Source: an uncultured Dialister sp.
Lineage (GTDB): Bacteria; Bacillota; Negativicutes; Veillonellales; Dialisteraceae
Reading direction: 5' to 3'
DNA: 64,000 bases
Assembly (NCBI GenBank): GCA_934216155.1
Contig: CAKQBK010000003.1
Coordinates: 1 to 64,000, forward strand
This document shows positions 7,097 through 15,359 of this stretch, piece by piece. The notes under the pieces are model-generated. The model saw only the letters and a list, made by a program, of their open reading frames with translations, was not told the DNA's origin and made no database searches. Position 1 is the first letter of the stretch. Every line of letters starts with the position of its first letter. Position numbers and translations under genes: made by a program.

Positions 7097-8143
7097 ATGA
7101 CAATGTTAGATACTTGGCCTTCAGTGCTATTAAGTTGGTTCGATGCCCACAAGCGAGACCTTCCCTGGCGGGAGGCGAAGCCCCGGGATCCTTACCATGT
7201 GTGGGTGTCGGAAATTATGTTGCAGCAAACCCGGACGGAAGCGGTGAAGCCTTATTTCGCCAGCTGGATGGAACGGTTTCCTACCATTCACGACCTGGCC
7301 ATGGCAGAGGAAGCGGATGTGCTGCACGCCTGGCAGGGGCTGGGATATTATAGTCGGGCCAGAAATCTGCATAAAGCGGCCCAGGTGATGGAAGAGAAAT
7401 ACGGCGCGAAGATGCCAAAAACAGTGGCAGAAGTGAAGGCTCTTCCTGGTATCGGGGAGTATACCGCAGGTGCCATTTGTTCCATGGCTTTTGGGCAGAA
7501 AGAAGCGGCCATCGATGGCAATGTACTTCGGGTGTACGCTCGTCTGTACGGCGTGGAAGAGGACATTCTGAAAAGTGCGGGTCGAAAGGCCATTCAGAAA
7601 TTGGTGGATGAGACGCTGCCCGATCGGGCGGGGGATTTCAATGAAGCCTTGATGGATTTGGGCGCCGATATTTGTATCCCGAAACATCCTCGTTGCGCCG
7701 ATTGTCCCCTTCGTTCCTATTGCGAGGCAGTGAAACAGGGAAAAGAGGAAATTCTTCCCATTCGTACCAAAAAGAAACCCCAAGTGGAATTGGCTGCAGC
7801 TTGCGGTATTTGTATCCAAAATGGAAAAGTACTCCTTCACAAACGCCCCAAGACAGGCATGCTGGCTTCCATGTGGGAATTTCCTATGGCACTGGCTCCG
7901 AAAACAGAGGACAGCCAGAAGGCATTGGAAAAACTGCTTTCCGGATCGATTGAACAGGACTTCTGGCACTACACCCACGTTTTCACCCATCGTATCTGGC
8001 ACATGACGGCCTATCGGATGGACCATTGGACAGTCCCAGAAGGAGAATACCAATGGTTCACGGCAGAAGAATATAAACAAATCCCCCTAGCGGGTCCTCA
8101 TGCGAAATTGGCAGCCTTTGTGGGAAAGCAGATATATGGTTAG
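7097..8143 (+). CDS. mutY: A/G-specific adenine DNA glycosylase MutY
   Basis: A 348-residue protein that removes adenine opposite 8-oxoguanine. Visible features: catalytic Glu39 in SEIMLQQT, the helix-hairpin-helix LPGIGEYTAGAI, catalytic Asp140 in IDGNVLRV, the [4Fe-4S] ligands in CIPKHPRCADCPLRSYC, and a C-terminal Nudix-like MutY_C domain that recognises 8-oxoG (AAACGICIQNGKVLLHKRPK onwards). ATG 7097 follows GTGAGGAG; an upstream in-frame TTG is less likely. Probably co-transcribed with the Nudix gene. Confidence 0.93.
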   Translation: MTMLDTWPSVLLSWFDAHKRDLPWREAKPRDPYHVWVSEIMLQQTRTEAVKPYFASWMERFPTIHDLAMAEEADVLHAWQGLGYYSRARNLHKAAQVMEEKYGAKMPKTVAEVKALPGIGEYTAGAICSMAFGQKEAAIDGNVLRVYARLYGVEEDILKSAGRKAIQKLVDETLPDRAGDFNEALMDLGADICIPKHPRCADCPLRSYCEAVKQGKEEILPIRTKKKPQVELAAACGICIQNGKVLLHKRPKTGMLASMWEFPMALAPKTEDSQKALEKLLSGSIEQDFWHYTHVFTHRIWHMTAYRMDHWTVPEGEYQWFTAEEYKQIPLAGPHAKLAAFVGKQIYG

Positions 8144-8168
8144 TTATTGAAGTGCGTCATGCGTAACG

Positions 8169-8351
8169 AAGGTTATTATTCTGCTGATTTTTTTTGAGAA
8201 ACATGGCCTGTTATCGAAAGCGACAAGGTAAAAAAGGTTATATAAGGTTATGGGATTTTGGTCATCGCATAACCTTATATAACCTTTATAACCTTGATGG
8301 TAGCGAAAACACTATTATGTTTGAACTGGAAATCAGTAGAATAATAACCTT
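8169..8351. repeat. Family A palindrome, complete copy
   Basis: Ends AAGGTTATTATTCTGCTGAT and GAAATCAGTAGAATAATAACC, inner AAGGTTATATAAGGTTATGG opposed by GCATAACCTTATATAACC. Its sequence is close to the 6360 copy, including a GTTATCGAAAGCGACAAGG segment. Confidence 0.88.
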
Positions 8352-8391
8352 TATTGCTACTGACATTACGCATTCCTATAAGGAGAATGAT

Positions 8392-9516
8392 ATGCATTTT
8401 GAAATTATGATTCTTGCGATTTTTTCCATTCTGGGCCTCATCAATGGCTCCCTATGGGCTTTTTTATTTCGTAAGAAATACTGGTATGCCCATTCCATCT
8501 TAGGACTGCTCATTGGCGGCAGCGCGGGGGGATATTTCCTGTGGTATGCCAAAGGGTACACGGAGCTGGGCGATTGGTCGCTGTGGTTGGCCTATGTGCT
8601 TTGCGGTGTCATGGTGGCGGAAATCATCATGGTCGGGCCGTTCCTTGTGTTGTCTCTTATCAGTATGATTCGTCTGCTCCGTCCGCTGGCTCGCTTTCTG
8701 GCGATGGTCACCATGGTGGTGGCTTTGGTCATTGGCGTTTATGGTTCCATGGATGGAAATAGCCGAGAAAAGGTGGAACGGTTGGATATTTACGTAGAAG
8801 GCCTGCCGGCTGGTTTTGAAGGATACAAATTCGCCCAACTGACCGATACCCACATTGGTCCCTATTTCCGGTACACCGATTTGCCTGATGAACTGATGCG
8901 GGCAAAAAAAGAAGGGGCTAAGACGGTGTTCTTCACCGGCGATTTGATTGATGATGTGCGATTCATGCCAGAAACGGGGAAAACGCTGACGAAAATGGCC
9001 AGTCTATTTCCTGATGGCATTTTTTATGTATGGGGCAATCATGAATATTATCGCGGCAAAGCGGGGATTCGAGAAGAACTGGTGAAGACCCCGGTGAAAC
9101 TGTTGGAAAATGACAGCGCCTTTCTTTCTCGTGGCGGACAGAAGATCTACCTGGCTGGCGTGGACTATCCCTGGAGCAAGGGCGAAGAGAAACAACAGGA
9201 AATGGATACCATGATAGAACAAGCCTATGCCAAAATTCCAGCAGGAGCTCCTTCCATCCTGCTGGCTCATCATTCTGATTTCATTGATGAAGGCTTTAAG
9301 AAAGGAGCTTTCCTGACCTTGACCGGTCACACCCACGGTACCCAATTTGGCTGGATGGATCAGCCCATCATTACCCCTTTCCGGTATACCCGCGGTCTAT
9401 ATAGCGATGGCGTGCACCAGGGCTACGTCTCTCGCGGCGACGCCAGCTGGTTCCCCTTCCGGTTCATGTGCCCGAGGGAAATGGTGATTGTGACGTTGCA
9501 TAAAAAGAGCAGTTAG
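8392..9516 (+). CDS. Membrane-bound calcineurin-like metallophosphoesterase
   Basis: About 374 residues. Four hydrophobic segments in the first ~125 residues anchor it to the membrane; the rest is a metallophosphoesterase with the metal ligand motifs in order: DTHIG, GDLIDD, GNHEYY, HHSD and GHTHGTQFG. Resembles the YkuE-type family, whose members act on lipid-linked or nucleotide phosphates; substrate unknown. ATG 8392 follows TAAGGAGAATGAT; longer in-frame starts lie in family A repeat DNA. The stop codon is at the edge of family C repeat sequence (AGCAGTTAGAAGTGAG). Confidence 0.85.
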   Translation: MHFEIMILAIFSILGLINGSLWAFLFRKKYWYAHSILGLLIGGSAGGYFLWYAKGYTELGDWSLWLAYVLCGVMVAEIIMVGPFLVLSLISMIRLLRPLARFLAMVTMVVALVIGVYGSMDGNSREKVERLDIYVEGLPAGFEGYKFAQLTDTHIGPYFRYTDLPDELMRAKKEGAKTVFFTGDLIDDVRFMPETGKTLTKMASLFPDGIFYVWGNHEYYRGKAGIREELVKTPVKLLENDSAFLSRGGQKIYLAGVDYPWSKGEEKQQEMDTMIEQAYAKIPAGAPSILLAHHSDFIDEGFKKGAFLTLTGHTHGTQFGWMDQPIITPFRYTRGLYSDGVHQGYVSRGDASWFPFRFMCPREMVIVTLHKKSS

Positions 9517-9565
9517 AAGTGAGAAGTGGTGGTGGCGGCGCACAAATTATAAAGCACCGCTGCGG
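9508..9565. repeat. Family C half-copy
   Basis: Arm AGCAGTTAGAAGTGAGAAG, then the GGCGGCGCACAAATTATAAA core. The opposing arm is absent. It begins at the stop codon of the phosphoesterase gene. Confidence 0.7.
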
Positions 9566-9715
9566 CTGTCCATAATCGTCATTTCGACCGATGGGATTTG
9601 TGCGAGGCGACACAAAGGAACTAAGTGACTATGTTGGATAAAAGTGGAGAAATCTTGTGAGGATATCTTTATTGTGCAATAAAAATGTGCATACTTCCGA
9701 AAGGAGGCTATTCAA

Positions 9716-10274
9716 ATGGGTTTTATTTATATACTTTCATCAGCTAATAAAAAGGTACTTTATATAGTGGCTGGTCAATAATCTATACGCTCGATATTTA
9801 CTGAGTATATGCAATGAAATTTTGTCATGGAGATGCATAGAAATACGGGCTATACGCTAAATACCTTTGCATTATAGGTTTAAGGTTTATGTTCCGAGTC
9901 CATCATCCACAAATGATAGATCCTGAAAACGTCATTGGTTTAAGGTTTAAATGCTGAATACCAAACCCTAAACCTTAAACCCTAAACCATTGCGATAAAT
10001 AAATTTCAACAAAAGTGAATTAACAAGCAGTCACTATATAGGAGTTACAAGTAATTTAGCTAAAAGAATTTGGGAGCATAAGAATAAAATCTTTGAAGGA
10101 TTTACCAGTAGGTATCAAGTAGATCGATTGGTTTATTATGAAACCTATCATTCTATTGAAGAGGCTATAGTGCGAGAAAAGCAATTAAAGAAATGGTCAC
10201 GAAGCAAAAAAGAATGGCTCATAACGAAAATGAATGTAGATTGGAAGGATTTAGCAGAAGAATGGGGGAATTGA
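9716..10274 (+). pseudogene. GIY-YIG endonuclease (YhbQ/UPF0213-like), split by a family K insertion
   Basis: The 5' part (9716-9766) encodes MGFIYILSSANKKVLYI; the 3' part (10041-10274) encodes GVTSNLAKRIWEHKNKIFEG and on to LAEEWGN and a stop. Removing 9767-10040 (the inserted element plus one copy of the TATATA duplication) restores one 94-codon frame with the family's GIY-YIG-type core, here YIYIL...YIGVT, and the Arg/His/Glu-bearing helix. The 5' part has a good ribosome-binding site (AAAGGAGG). The current allele stops 22 codons in, so it is inactive. Family members are small single-domain nucleases. Confidence 0.85.
9767..10034. mobile_element. Family K element 2, inserted in the GIY-YIG gene
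   Basis: A 268-bp insertion with ends GTGGCTGGTCAATAATC and GAATTAACAAGCAGTCAC, flanked by TATATA on both sides (9761-9766 and 10035-10040). It contains an inverted pair of GGTTTAAGGTTTA-type units opposed by AAACCCTAAACCTTAAACC. It shares its GATATTTACTGA(G/A)TATATG segment with the element at 51076. The interrupted gene gives direct evidence of insertion. Confidence 0.85.
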
Positions 10275-10431
10275 TGTAGGGGAATTTCTGCCAATTTCAA
10301 GAAAACGAGAGAGTCACAAGATTTCTCCACTTCTGTCCAACATAGTTGCAGAAACAGGATAGAATCAACAAGTACGAATCCCGTCGGTCGAAATGACGGT
10401 AGCGGATAGTGTCATATTTCCTAATTCCTAA

Positions 10432-10472
10432 TCCCTAGCTACCAGTCACCAGTCACGAGTCACGAGCCACTA
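10432..10472. repeat. Family D arm
   Basis: Units of CTAGCTACCAGTCACCAGTC type with ACGAGTCACGAGCCAC. No opposing arm nearby. Confidence 0.7.
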
Positions 10473-10475
10473 AAT

Positions 10476-10507
10476 TAAAAAGCGTCCCCAACGGGACGCT
10501 TTTTTTA
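10476..10507 (-). terminator. Terminator of the anchored protein gene
   Basis: AAAAAGCGTCCC and GGGACGCTTTTTTT form a strong stem with a short loop. T-runs on both strands make it usable in either direction; the minus-strand gene ending at 10505 runs into it. Confidence 0.85.
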
Positions 10508-11014
10508 GCTCTTAGACGAAGACAGTGTGGTGTCGATTTTATTTTCTGGTTTCTGAGAAATTTGAACAATTTCGCTTCTGATCTGTTCCATTTTTTCATT
10601 ATTTTCCTGGGTCAATGTTTCAAGCACCACTTTGGTTTTATCCGCATTGGTGAATGGGGTTTCCATAGTTTTGGAAACGGCGTTGTAGGAGAGGGTCATT
10701 TCTTTGGAACCATCTTTGGGAGTAATCACCAGCCGGCCGCCATCGACTTTGCCGACGCCGGTGAGGCTGCCATTGACTTCGCGGCTGCCTTGCTGCACTT
10801 TGTGGTCTACGGTGATGGTTTTATCTTCGTTCTGTGTGAAGGTAACGATTTCTAAATTTTTGATATGATCGCCGGACCAGTTGACGCCTGCATCTTGAAC
10901 GCCCCACCAGGTGCCTTGCCAGGGGCCACCGTTGGCGAAGTGGAAATAGGCAAAAAATCCGCCGCCTACCAGCACAACAAGGGCAATCAATCCGATTACC
11001 AGGTATTTTTTCAT
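10505..11014 (-). CDS. Membrane-anchored extracytoplasmic protein, unknown function
   Basis: About 169 residues. An N-terminal uncleaved anchor (KKYLVIGLIALVVLVGGGFF) is followed by a beta-rich globular part with GTWWGVQDAGVNWSGDHIKN near the start and a Gln/Glu-rich helical tail ending in a serine-rich stretch. I do not recognise a named domain; the pattern of a compact beta region after an anchor resembles small surface-exposed binding domains, but that is a weak inference. ATG 11014 is chosen with AAAAGGAT upstream. Monocistronic, with a strong terminator at its end. Confidence 0.7.
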   Translation of the reverse strand: MKKYLVIGLIALVVLVGGGFFAYFHFANGGPWQGTWWGVQDAGVNWSGDHIKNLEIVTFTQNEDKTITVDHKVQQGSREVNGSLTGVGKVDGGRLVITPKDGSKEMTLSYNAVSKTMETPFTNADKTKVVLETLTQENNEKMEQIRSEIVQISQKPENKIDTTLSSSKS

Positions 11015-11125
11015 GGTCTGCACATCCTTTTCCGTGAAAATAGCAAATTTCTTTTATTATACAATATTTACGTTTAGGAAAACAATAGCTCGAAGGGCTA
11101 TCCTTGAAAGGTTAGCCCTTCGGGC

Positions 11126-11298
11126 AGGTTATTATTCTGCTACATTCTATGTCTCACAGAGAGCAATAACGGCTGGTGAAAGGTTATAAAAGGGTATGGG
11201 AAAACGGTATCCCCATACCCTATTTATAACCTTTATAACCTTGTCGCTAGCGATGATAGGAAACGTTTCACAGAGGAAATCTGCAGAATAATAACCTT
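11126..11298. repeat. Family A palindrome, complete copy
   Basis: Ends CAGGTTATTATTCTGC and GCAGAATAATAACC; inner AAAGGTTATAAAAGGGTATG opposed by CATACCCTATTTATAACC. A GGTTAGCCCTTCGGGCAGG hairpin precedes the left end; the same GCCCTTCGGGC hairpin accompanies copies near 17010, 22435, 35485 and 58120. Confidence 0.85.
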
Positions 11299-11435
11299 TT
11301 ACCACATGCTTTCATGGGAAGTATGTGATGGACCATTTTTTACATTTCACTGACTTTTAGTAGCATTTCTATTGTAAAAGGAATATAATAATTCTATACT
11401 ATATCTTACAAATAGATACATATATGAGATTAGAG

Positions 11436-11495
11436 AATATAAGGTTCTGTAGCGATGGCATGGCTAGGGGAACATGGAGAATTTAATCATTGCAT
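11436..11495. repeat. Family G single unit
   Basis: AAGGTTCTGTAGCGATGGC followed by ...GGGGAACATGGAGA; one unit of the ~60-bp repeat found in tandem at 18865-19245 and 62282-62470. The preceding 11300-11435 holds only AT-rich sequence. Confidence 0.6.
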
Positions 11496-11532
11496 GTTTT
11501 GCTAAAGGTAGAGAGGATCGCCCCGTCGGGGG

Positions 11533-11860
11533 TAATGCTGTTAAGTTAAGGATTTGCGCCAGTAAGCATGATTTGGTTTGTGATTATAGGTTACTCAGGT
11601 TTCTCAAGTTGCTAAGGCTGCTCAGGTTCTTCGAATGCGCTGATAGACGCTAGCGTTATCATCTCATTTGGGGAACCTGAGAAACTTGAGAGTCCTGAGC
11701 AACCTGTCACCACTAGCGGAGTCATGTCTACTAACGCAAATCCTTAACTTAACAGCATTGCCCCGAAGGGGGGACTAAATAAAGTGTAAACTTACTTACC
11801 CTGAGAACCTTGAGAACCCTAAGAACCTTGAGCAACTTGAGTAACCTGAACAACCTGTAT
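11533..11860. repeat. Family B palindrome, complete copy plus extra right-arm units
   Basis: Ends TAATGCTGTTAAGTTAAGG and CCTTAACTTAACAGCATTG at 11533-11760, flanked by a CCCCGTCGGGGG / CCCCGAAGGGGGG pair. The centre is CGCTAGCGTTATC...CTCATTTGGG. After the copy, 11803-11860 carries additional CCTGAGAACCTTGAG-type units immediately before the ribosome-binding site of the next gene. Confidence 0.85.
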
Positions 11861-11880
11861 CCTACTGAAAGGAGACGCTT

Positions 11881-12714
11881 ATGGAAAGTACGAAGTCTTG
11901 GAAACACAGCCTATTATTTCTGTGTCTCATGATGATTTTCTGTTTCCTTTTTTCTGGCTGCGGCAGGGAAGCAAAGTCAGAGACGGTGGAGACGAAGGAA
12001 AACTTACCTGTGGTGCGGGTGGGGCTGGAGTTGTATGCCCCCTTTGTCTATCTGGACGTGAGCGGCAATTATGTAGGCATTGACATCGATATTGCCAAAG
12101 AAGCCTTTCACCGGGTGGGGTACAAGCCGGAATTTGTATTGATTAACTGGGAAGATAAAGATAAGCTCCTTTCTGACGGCGAGATTGATTGTATCTGGTG
12201 TTGTTATTCTATGTCGGGGCGGCGGTACTGGTATCGCTGGGCCGGGCCTTACATGAAGAGTCGCCAGGTGGTAGCGGTGAATCCTTATGTGGATATTCAG
12301 CATTTGTCTGATTTGAAAGACAAGGTGGTGGCGGTGCGGTCTACCACGAAGGCGGAAGGATTGCTGAATATTGCCGAAGAGAATGGGCTGGCTGTGGGAA
12401 ATGTATACAGTTTCTATGATCGAAATCTGATGTTCACTTCTCTATACAAAGGCTACGTAGATGCCATTGCTGGTCATGAAGAAGCTCTTCGACAGTACAT
12501 GAAAGATAACCAGTTGGATTTCCGTATTTTGCCAGAACCGTTGGAAGTGACTGGGATTGGTGCGGCGTTCTCTCGGACCGATAGCCGAAAGATGATTGCT
12601 GATTTGGATGTTGCCATGAAAGATATGGCCAATGATGGAACCACAGAAGCTATTTTGAAGAAGTATCTTGATAATCCTTCTGATTTCTTGCAGGGGGTAC
12701 GAAGCCATGACTAA
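11881..12714 (+). CDS. Family 3 extracellular solute-binding lipoprotein (probable sensor ligand-binding partner)
   Basis: A 277-residue lipoprotein: N-terminal hydrophobic segment ending in a lipobox LFSGC, then the family 3 solute-binding fold (VVRVGLELYAPFVYLDVSGN, DIDIAKEAFHRVGYKPEFVL, ...AFSRTDSRKMIADLDVAMKD). Such proteins bind amino acids or other small polar compounds outside the membrane. There are no ABC permease or ATPase genes next to it. Instead its stop overlaps the hybrid kinase start by 8 bases, so it most likely delivers ligand information to that kinase, as the fused binding domains of BvgS/EvgS-type sensors do. The ligand is unknown. Confidence 0.85.
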   Translation: MESTKSWKHSLLFLCLMMIFCFLFSGCGREAKSETVETKENLPVVRVGLELYAPFVYLDVSGNYVGIDIDIAKEAFHRVGYKPEFVLINWEDKDKLLSDGEIDCIWCCYSMSGRRYWYRWAGPYMKSRQVVAVNPYVDIQHLSDLKDKVVAVRSTTKAEGLLNIAEENGLAVGNVYSFYDRNLMFTSLYKGYVDAIAGHEEALRQYMKDNQLDFRILPEPLEVTGIGAAFSRTDSRKMIADLDVAMKDMANDGTTEAILKKYLDNPSDFLQGVRSHD

Positions 12715-14869
12715 GAAAATTTCTTTCTTTACATACGATTGGCTTCTGGTGGTTCTCATGACATTGGCATCGCTTGTGGTGCTTTCCGGGGTATACTATT
12801 TTGGTAGTAAGTCCGACTTGGAGCGAGCACGAAACGAAATGGTCGACACGGCTCGGTATGTGAACGATGAATACCAGGTGTGTCAGACCTTTAACCAGGT
12901 GACGGTGATGCTAAACTTGAATCGCATCATCGACAAGCTCCACTTGGTGCAGAGAGAGCGCGATGAAGCGCCCATTTGGAATTCCCAGGAACTTCATGAT
13001 TACGCCAGAGATCTTCGCGTCACCGGTTTGGTGGTGCTGGATAGCAAAGGAAATATTATTTCTTCCTCCCAGAAAGATGGCAGCCTGTACAAAGAACTGT
13101 ATCGGAAAATCAATAAGAAATCCCTCCTGGATGTGAGCAGCAAAGTGAAGGAAACCTATGCAGAGCGTCTCTACATGGAGAATGATTCTGTGGTGGATGT
13201 GGCGGTGATGAAACTGCCCGGTACGGAGTACGTCCTGGTGGCCTATTACCAGACCTCGTCTGGCTATGCGAGAGATTTTAATTTGTCTATCAATCGGTTG
13301 CTTTCGGGGCTCAAAAATTATATTGGCGGGAAAGTGGTCATCACCGATGGCCGGGATATTATCGCCAACAATGATTTGACCGACGAAAACAACCGGATGT
13401 ATCGCGATTTGATAGGTCAGGTAAAGCAGTATAAAATCAACCACGGAGATATTGCGGAAGGGGAATTGATTCCTCTTCGCTACGACAATCAGAAATACTA
13501 CGCCTTGGTCAGCAATGGACGAAATTATTTCATTTATATTTTCGTTCCCGAAGGCAATGTGTATACGTCAAGAAATATCTATCTCATGGCGGCGCTGATT
13601 GCTTGCGTGCTTTTCATGAGTGTGGTGCTTTATTTCCGTCAGCGGGCCAATGCGAAAGTACTGGCGGAGCAGAAACGGCGAGATGCCATCTATGAACAGA
13701 ACTTGATGCAGAAAGCCCAGGAAGCGGATGTGGCGAACCAGGCCAAGACCGATTTCCTGCGCCGTATGAGCCACGATATCCGGACGCCTATCAATGGGAT
13801 TCGGGGCATGGTGGAAATCGCCGATCATTATCCTCATGACGAAGAGAAACAGCAGGAATTCCGGCGGAAAATTTGGAATGCTTCTGGATATCTGTTGGAA
13901 CTGGTCAATGAAGTGCTGGAAATTAACCGCTTGGAATCGGGGCAGTTGGTGCTGGAACAAAAACCGTTCAATCTGAATGAACTGTTCAGTGATGTACGCA
14001 CTCTCACGGAAAAGCAAGCTCTGGTGGGACATATTTCTATCAAACAAAAGATTTTTGATTTGAAACATCATTGGTTCATTGGCAGTCCTTTGCATGTGAA
14101 GCGGCTTATGATGAATATCATCAGCAATGCCATCAAGTACAACAAAGACTATGGCACCATCACGCTGAGCTTGCAGGAATTTGCCGTCGATGACACTCAT
14201 TCCAGGATTCTCTTCATTTGTCAGGATACAGGCTATGGCATGAGCGATGAATTCCAAAAGAAAATGTTTGAACCATTCTCCCAGGAAGACACCGGCGCTC
14301 GTACCCATTTCACCGGCACTGGGCTGGGACTTTCCATTGTAAAGAAAATGGTAGAAGCCATGGATGGCACCATCAGCTGCGTGAGCCAACTGGGACAGGG
14401 AACCACTTTCATGATTTCTTTGCCACTGGAACTGGATCCGCACGGAGAAGAACGGAAAATCCAAACCAAAGAAGCGGTGAAAGACATCACAGGCGTCCGG
14501 GCCCTTCTGGCGGAAGACAATGACCTCAATATGGAAATTGCCCAGTTCTTCCTGGAAAATGCAGGAGCTATGGTGGATAAAGCCACCAATGGGAAAGAAG
14601 CTCTGGAGAAATTCAAGGCTTCCGATATAGGTTACTACGACGTGGTTCTCATGGACGTGATGATGCCCGTCATGGACGGCTTGACTGCCACTAGAGAAAT
14701 TCGTCACTTGATTCGAAGCGATGCCGGCACCGTGCCGATCATCGCCATGACCGCCAACGCCTTCCAAGAAGACAGAAAGCGAGTCCTCGAAGCAGGCATG
14801 AATGAACATCTGACAAAACCATTGGAATCAGAAAAACTGATTGCTACCATTGGACGGTACGTAAAATAG
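12707..14869 (+). CDS. Hybrid sensor histidine kinase with C-terminal receiver
   Basis: About 720 residues. Order: TM helix (residues ~12-32), extracytoplasmic sensory region (~33-285), second TM helix (~290-312), coiled coil, HisKA with phospho-acceptor His356 (MSHDIRTPINGIRGM), HATPase with NAIKYNK, DTGYGMSD and GTGLGLSIVKKM, then a receiver (ALLAEDNDLNME; phospho-acceptor Asp650 in VVLMDVMMPVMDG; KP near the end). There is no Hpt domain and no separate response regulator nearby, so onward partners lie elsewhere. It is translationally coupled to the solute-binding lipoprotein. Confidence 0.92.
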   Translation: MTKKISFFTYDWLLVVLMTLASLVVLSGVYYFGSKSDLERARNEMVDTARYVNDEYQVCQTFNQVTVMLNLNRIIDKLHLVQRERDEAPIWNSQELHDYARDLRVTGLVVLDSKGNIISSSQKDGSLYKELYRKINKKSLLDVSSKVKETYAERLYMENDSVVDVAVMKLPGTEYVLVAYYQTSSGYARDFNLSINRLLSGLKNYIGGKVVITDGRDIIANNDLTDENNRMYRDLIGQVKQYKINHGDIAEGELIPLRYDNQKYYALVSNGRNYFIYIFVPEGNVYTSRNIYLMAALIACVLFMSVVLYFRQRANAKVLAEQKRRDAIYEQNLMQKAQEADVANQAKTDFLRRMSHDIRTPINGIRGMVEIADHYPHDEEKQQEFRRKIWNASGYLLELVNEVLEINRLESGQLVLEQKPFNLNELFSDVRTLTEKQALVGHISIKQKIFDLKHHWFIGSPLHVKRLMMNIISNAIKYNKDYGTITLSLQEFAVDDTHSRILFICQDTGYGMSDEFQKKMFEPFSQEDTGARTHFTGTGLGLSIVKKMVEAMDGTISCVSQLGQGTTFMISLPLELDPHGEERKIQTKEAVKDITGVRALLAEDNDLNMEIAQFFLENAGAMVDKATNGKEALEKFKASDIGYYDVVLMDVMMPVMDGLTATREIRHLIRSDAGTVPIIAMTANAFQEDRKRVLEAGMNEHLTKPLESEKLIATIGRYVK

Positions 14870-14879
14870 TAGTATAACG

Positions 14880-14912
14880 TGCGGTGTCACTGCGGTGGCA
14901 CCGCTTTTTCTT
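14880..14912 (+). terminator. Terminator of the lipoprotein-kinase operon
   Basis: GCGGTGTCACTGCGGTGGCACCGC can form a stem and is followed by TTTTTCTTA. Confidence 0.75.
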
Positions 14913-14917
14913 ATAGT

Positions 14918-15290
14918 GAGGAGTTAGGAATGAGGAGTGAGGAGTGAAGGCGGCGCATAAAATATGGAAGCGCCGCAAGTTTTATATAGAATGAGAATCA
15001 AGCGGTATATGCACTAGCGATTACCCCCTTTCGCTGAAAGGGGGGCAGGGGGGATAGCTCGCACTAGCGGAATGAAATAGGATGTGAGAATTATGATATA
15101 GGCATTTAGAAAAAGCGAAATTAAAAAATCTAAATTTCGATAGTGTCACAGCTGTTAGCTTTTGGCTTCTAGCCGGCTAGTAGTTAGCAGCTGTGACGCT
15201 GAAGAAATTATAGCATCACCCCCCTATTTCCTAATCCCTAGGGCCTAGTTACTAATCCCTATTATCTATCAGTCCCCAGTCACTAAACCG
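14918..15290. repeat. Repeat cluster: family C half-copy, family H, family D
   Basis: 14918-14988 has AGTGAGGAGTTAGGAATGAG-type arms with the GGCGGCGCATAAAATATG core. 15022-15069 is a near-identical copy of the family H hairpin at 2385. 15145-15200 has inverted GTGTCACAGCTGTTAGC / GTTAGCAGCTGTGACGC. 15232-15290 has CTAGTTACTAATCCC and ATCAGTCCCCAGTCACT units. No gene seen. Confidence 0.7.
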
Positions 15291-15359
15291 AAGTATTTTC
15301 TCCTCTCCGCTAGAATAGAAATGCTATAATAAAAGAAAAAGAAAAACGGAGGCGAGATT

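Larger units (their letters stand above)
9577..10398. mobile_element. Family F element 1: long inverted repeats enclosing a GIY-YIG nuclease gene
   Basis: The left end (9577-9660) starts CGTCATTTCGACCGATGGG and finishes AAAGTGGAGAAATCTTGTGA. The right end (10313-10398) is its inverted copy, starting TCACAAGATTTCTCCACTT and finishing GTCGGTCGAAATGACG. Both outer blocks and an inner CTATGTTGGA block match. The only gene between the ends is a GIY-YIG nuclease, itself split by a family K insertion (9767-10034). Without the insertion the unit would be about 550 bp. Gene-free relatives of the same ends occur at 17908, 43449 and 46043. I infer a nuclease-bearing repeat element with shorter derivatives; mobility is not proven. 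Confidence 0.65.

Noticed and set aside
9577..10398. Conventional insertion sequence with a transposase
   Set aside because: No transposase frame or DDE/HUH/tyrosine motif is present between the ends; only the broken GIY-YIG gene.
13568..14809. 413-codon minus-strand open frame opposite the hybrid kinase
   Set aside because: Fully covered by the kinase gene with all its motifs; His/Phe-rich translation is typical of an antisense shadow.
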